Positions 63,286 through 64,000 of a stretch of 64,000 nucleotides of DNA are shown in pieces. The stretch's first letter is position 1. Every line of letters starts with the position of its first letter. The DNA is taken from positions 124,001 to 188,000 of the forward strand of contig NZ_CANSMR010000001.1 in assembly GCF_947648125.1 (NCBI RefSeq), read 5' to 3'. Both the position numbers and the translations under genes were made by a program. Source of the stretch: an uncultured Bradyrhizobium sp. (GTDB lineage Bacteria; Pseudomonadota; Alphaproteobacteria; Rhizobiales; Xanthobacteraceae). Below the pieces are notes generated by a model. That model was not told the origin of the DNA, ran no database searches, and saw nothing but the letters and a program-made list of their open reading frames with translations.

Positions 63286-63999
63286 TTGACCGCGGAACCA
63301 TTAAGAACGGGTCTCGGTGGCGCGAGGTTTACAGAGAAGAAACCAACGGCCATTGAGTTTACGTATGCAGTAGTTAGAAGCCGGATCATTGAAGGAGTGT
63401 ATCCACCAGGTTCCAAGCTTCATCTCGAAACGCTAAAGTCGTCGTTCGGTATTAGCGGTAGCACCCTCCGCGAAGCGTTGACGCGATTGATGGCGGATCG
63501 GCTTGTAATCACCGAAGGCCAAAAAGGGTTTCGCGTGACGCCGATGTCGCTATCGGACCTTGAGGATCTGACAGATGCGCGTATAAAGTTGGAGACAAGC
63601 GCGTTAGCTGAGAGCATCAAGCTGGGCGATGACGCTTGGGAAGATAACCTCGTCACTTGCTTTCACCGTCTTGCTCGGGCGCAGGAAAGACTCGAGGTTG
63701 ATCCCGCCATTGCCTTCGATGCGTGGGAAGTTCGGAACAAGGAGTTTCACGAGGCGCTTGCGGCGGCGTCGCCTTCAGCTTGGCTTGCTCGGTTTAGACA
63801 GGTTTTGTTTCAAAGTTCCGAACGCTACCGTCGACTTTCTGGCACGAGGGGACCGGTTCCTTTTGAAGTGCACAATGAGCATGAGGAAATATTCAAAGCT
63901 ACGATGGCGCGGGACACGGATAAGGCGGTATCCGCACTCGCTGCGCATATTCGACGATCCGTGAACGTTATACGTGCAAAAGCATTGCTCCCTGACTGA
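63286..63999 (+). CDS. GntR-family regulator with FCD ligand domain
   Basis: A 237-residue regulator. The N-terminal winged helix has YAVVRSRIIEGVYPPGSKLH and FGISGSTLREALTRLMADRL, then VTPMSLSDLEDLTDARIKLE. The C-terminal FCD domain (about 85-230) has the metal/ligand residues in NKEFHEALA and VHNEHEEIFKA plus AHIRRS. The start is TTG at 63286 after AAGGAGA; the 42 codons before it lack homology. It is divergent from the meta-cleavage operon and probably senses an aromatic acid or pathway product. Confidence 0.83.
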   Translation: MTAEPLRTGLGGARFTEKKPTAIEFTYAVVRSRIIEGVYPPGSKLHLETLKSSFGISGSTLREALTRLMADRLVITEGQKGFRVTPMSLSDLEDLTDARIKLETSALAESIKLGDDAWEDNLVTCFHRLARAQERLEVDPAIAFDAWEVRNKEFHEALAAASPSAWLARFRQVLFQSSERYRRLSGTRGPVPFEVHNEHEEIFKATMARDTDKAVSALAAHIRRSVNVIRAKALLPD

Positions 64000-64000
64000 G

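Noticed and set aside
1-64000. CRISPR arrays, tRNA or rRNA genes
   Set aside because: No regularly spaced direct repeats and no recognisable tRNA or rRNA sequence were seen on reading. A covariance-model scan would be needed to exclude tRNAs fully.

Overview
The window looks like a mosaic genomic island from a high-GC alpha-proteobacterium. The Bradyrhizobium/Rhodopseudomonas group is the most likely host, for three reasons: a perfect FixK/FNR-type box, CTAG-ended intergenic palindromes, and rhizobial-type mobile elements. No rRNA, tRNA or CRISPR array was seen. The genus is an inference.

Layout. (1) 1-5.4 kb: a CoA-thioester (beta-oxidation-like) module. It holds a decayed PaaK-type CoA ligase, an enoyl-CoA hydratase, a class III CoA transferase, an SCP-x-like thiolase and a 3-hydroxyacyl-CoA dehydrogenase-like SDR, with an IS200-like remnant between the transferase and the thiolase. 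(2) 5.4-9.9 kb: a graveyard of mobile DNA, with an IS5-type tail, a trbI remnant plus DUF2274 genes, a Tn554-like integrase tail with its accessory gene, a frameshifted winged-helix regulator and a serine recombinase with two amber codons. (3) 9.9-16.2 kb: a universal stress protein under a FixK/FNR box, then a three-gene HlyD/RbbA/YhhJ-type ABC exporter. (4) 16.2-28.1 kb: two CTAG palindromes, an intact ISAs1-family element with 8-bp target duplications, an envelope/coiled-coil gene cluster, a CecR-like TetR regulator, an RND efflux pair and a PepSY-like protein. (5) 28.3-37.5 kb: an IS701-family element, then a three-level nest of mobile DNA. A group II intron is split by a serine-recombinase element (A), which is itself split by a second element of the same design (B). 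Removing the insertions restores the intron reverse transcriptase (461 codons with stop) and the recombinase of A (743 codons with stop) exactly in frame. (6) 37.9-41.9 kb: an AcrR-like regulator, a collapsed RND operon, an HdeD-like membrane protein, a tandem universal stress protein and an IS66 remnant.

(7) 42-50.8 kb: a p-cumate-like aromatic module. Leftward genes encode ferredoxin reductase, ring-hydroxylating dioxygenase alpha and beta, dihydrodiol dehydrogenase, Rieske ferredoxin and a CymR-like regulator. Rightward genes encode an unknown protein, two VOC extradiol-dioxygenase-type proteins (one without metal ligands) and an ACMSD-type decarboxylase, ending in an aldolase remnant. (8) 51-64 kb: a leftward benzoate/toluate meta-cleavage operon. 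It encodes a hydrolase, hydratase, acetaldehyde dehydrogenase, aldolase, BenABCD/XylXYZL-type dioxygenase and diol dehydrogenase, catechol 2,3-dioxygenase, a frameshifted hydrolase, a frameshifted cupin, another hydrolase and an atypical SDR. A GntR/FadR-type regulator is divergent from it.

How they work together (inference). The p-cumate module would take an alkylbenzoate to a ring-cleaved, decarboxylated product. The hydrolases and the hydratase-aldolase-dehydrogenase set of the second module would finish both routes to pyruvate and acetyl-CoA. No 4-oxalocrotonate-branch gene is visible, so the meta pathway here looks purely hydrolytic.
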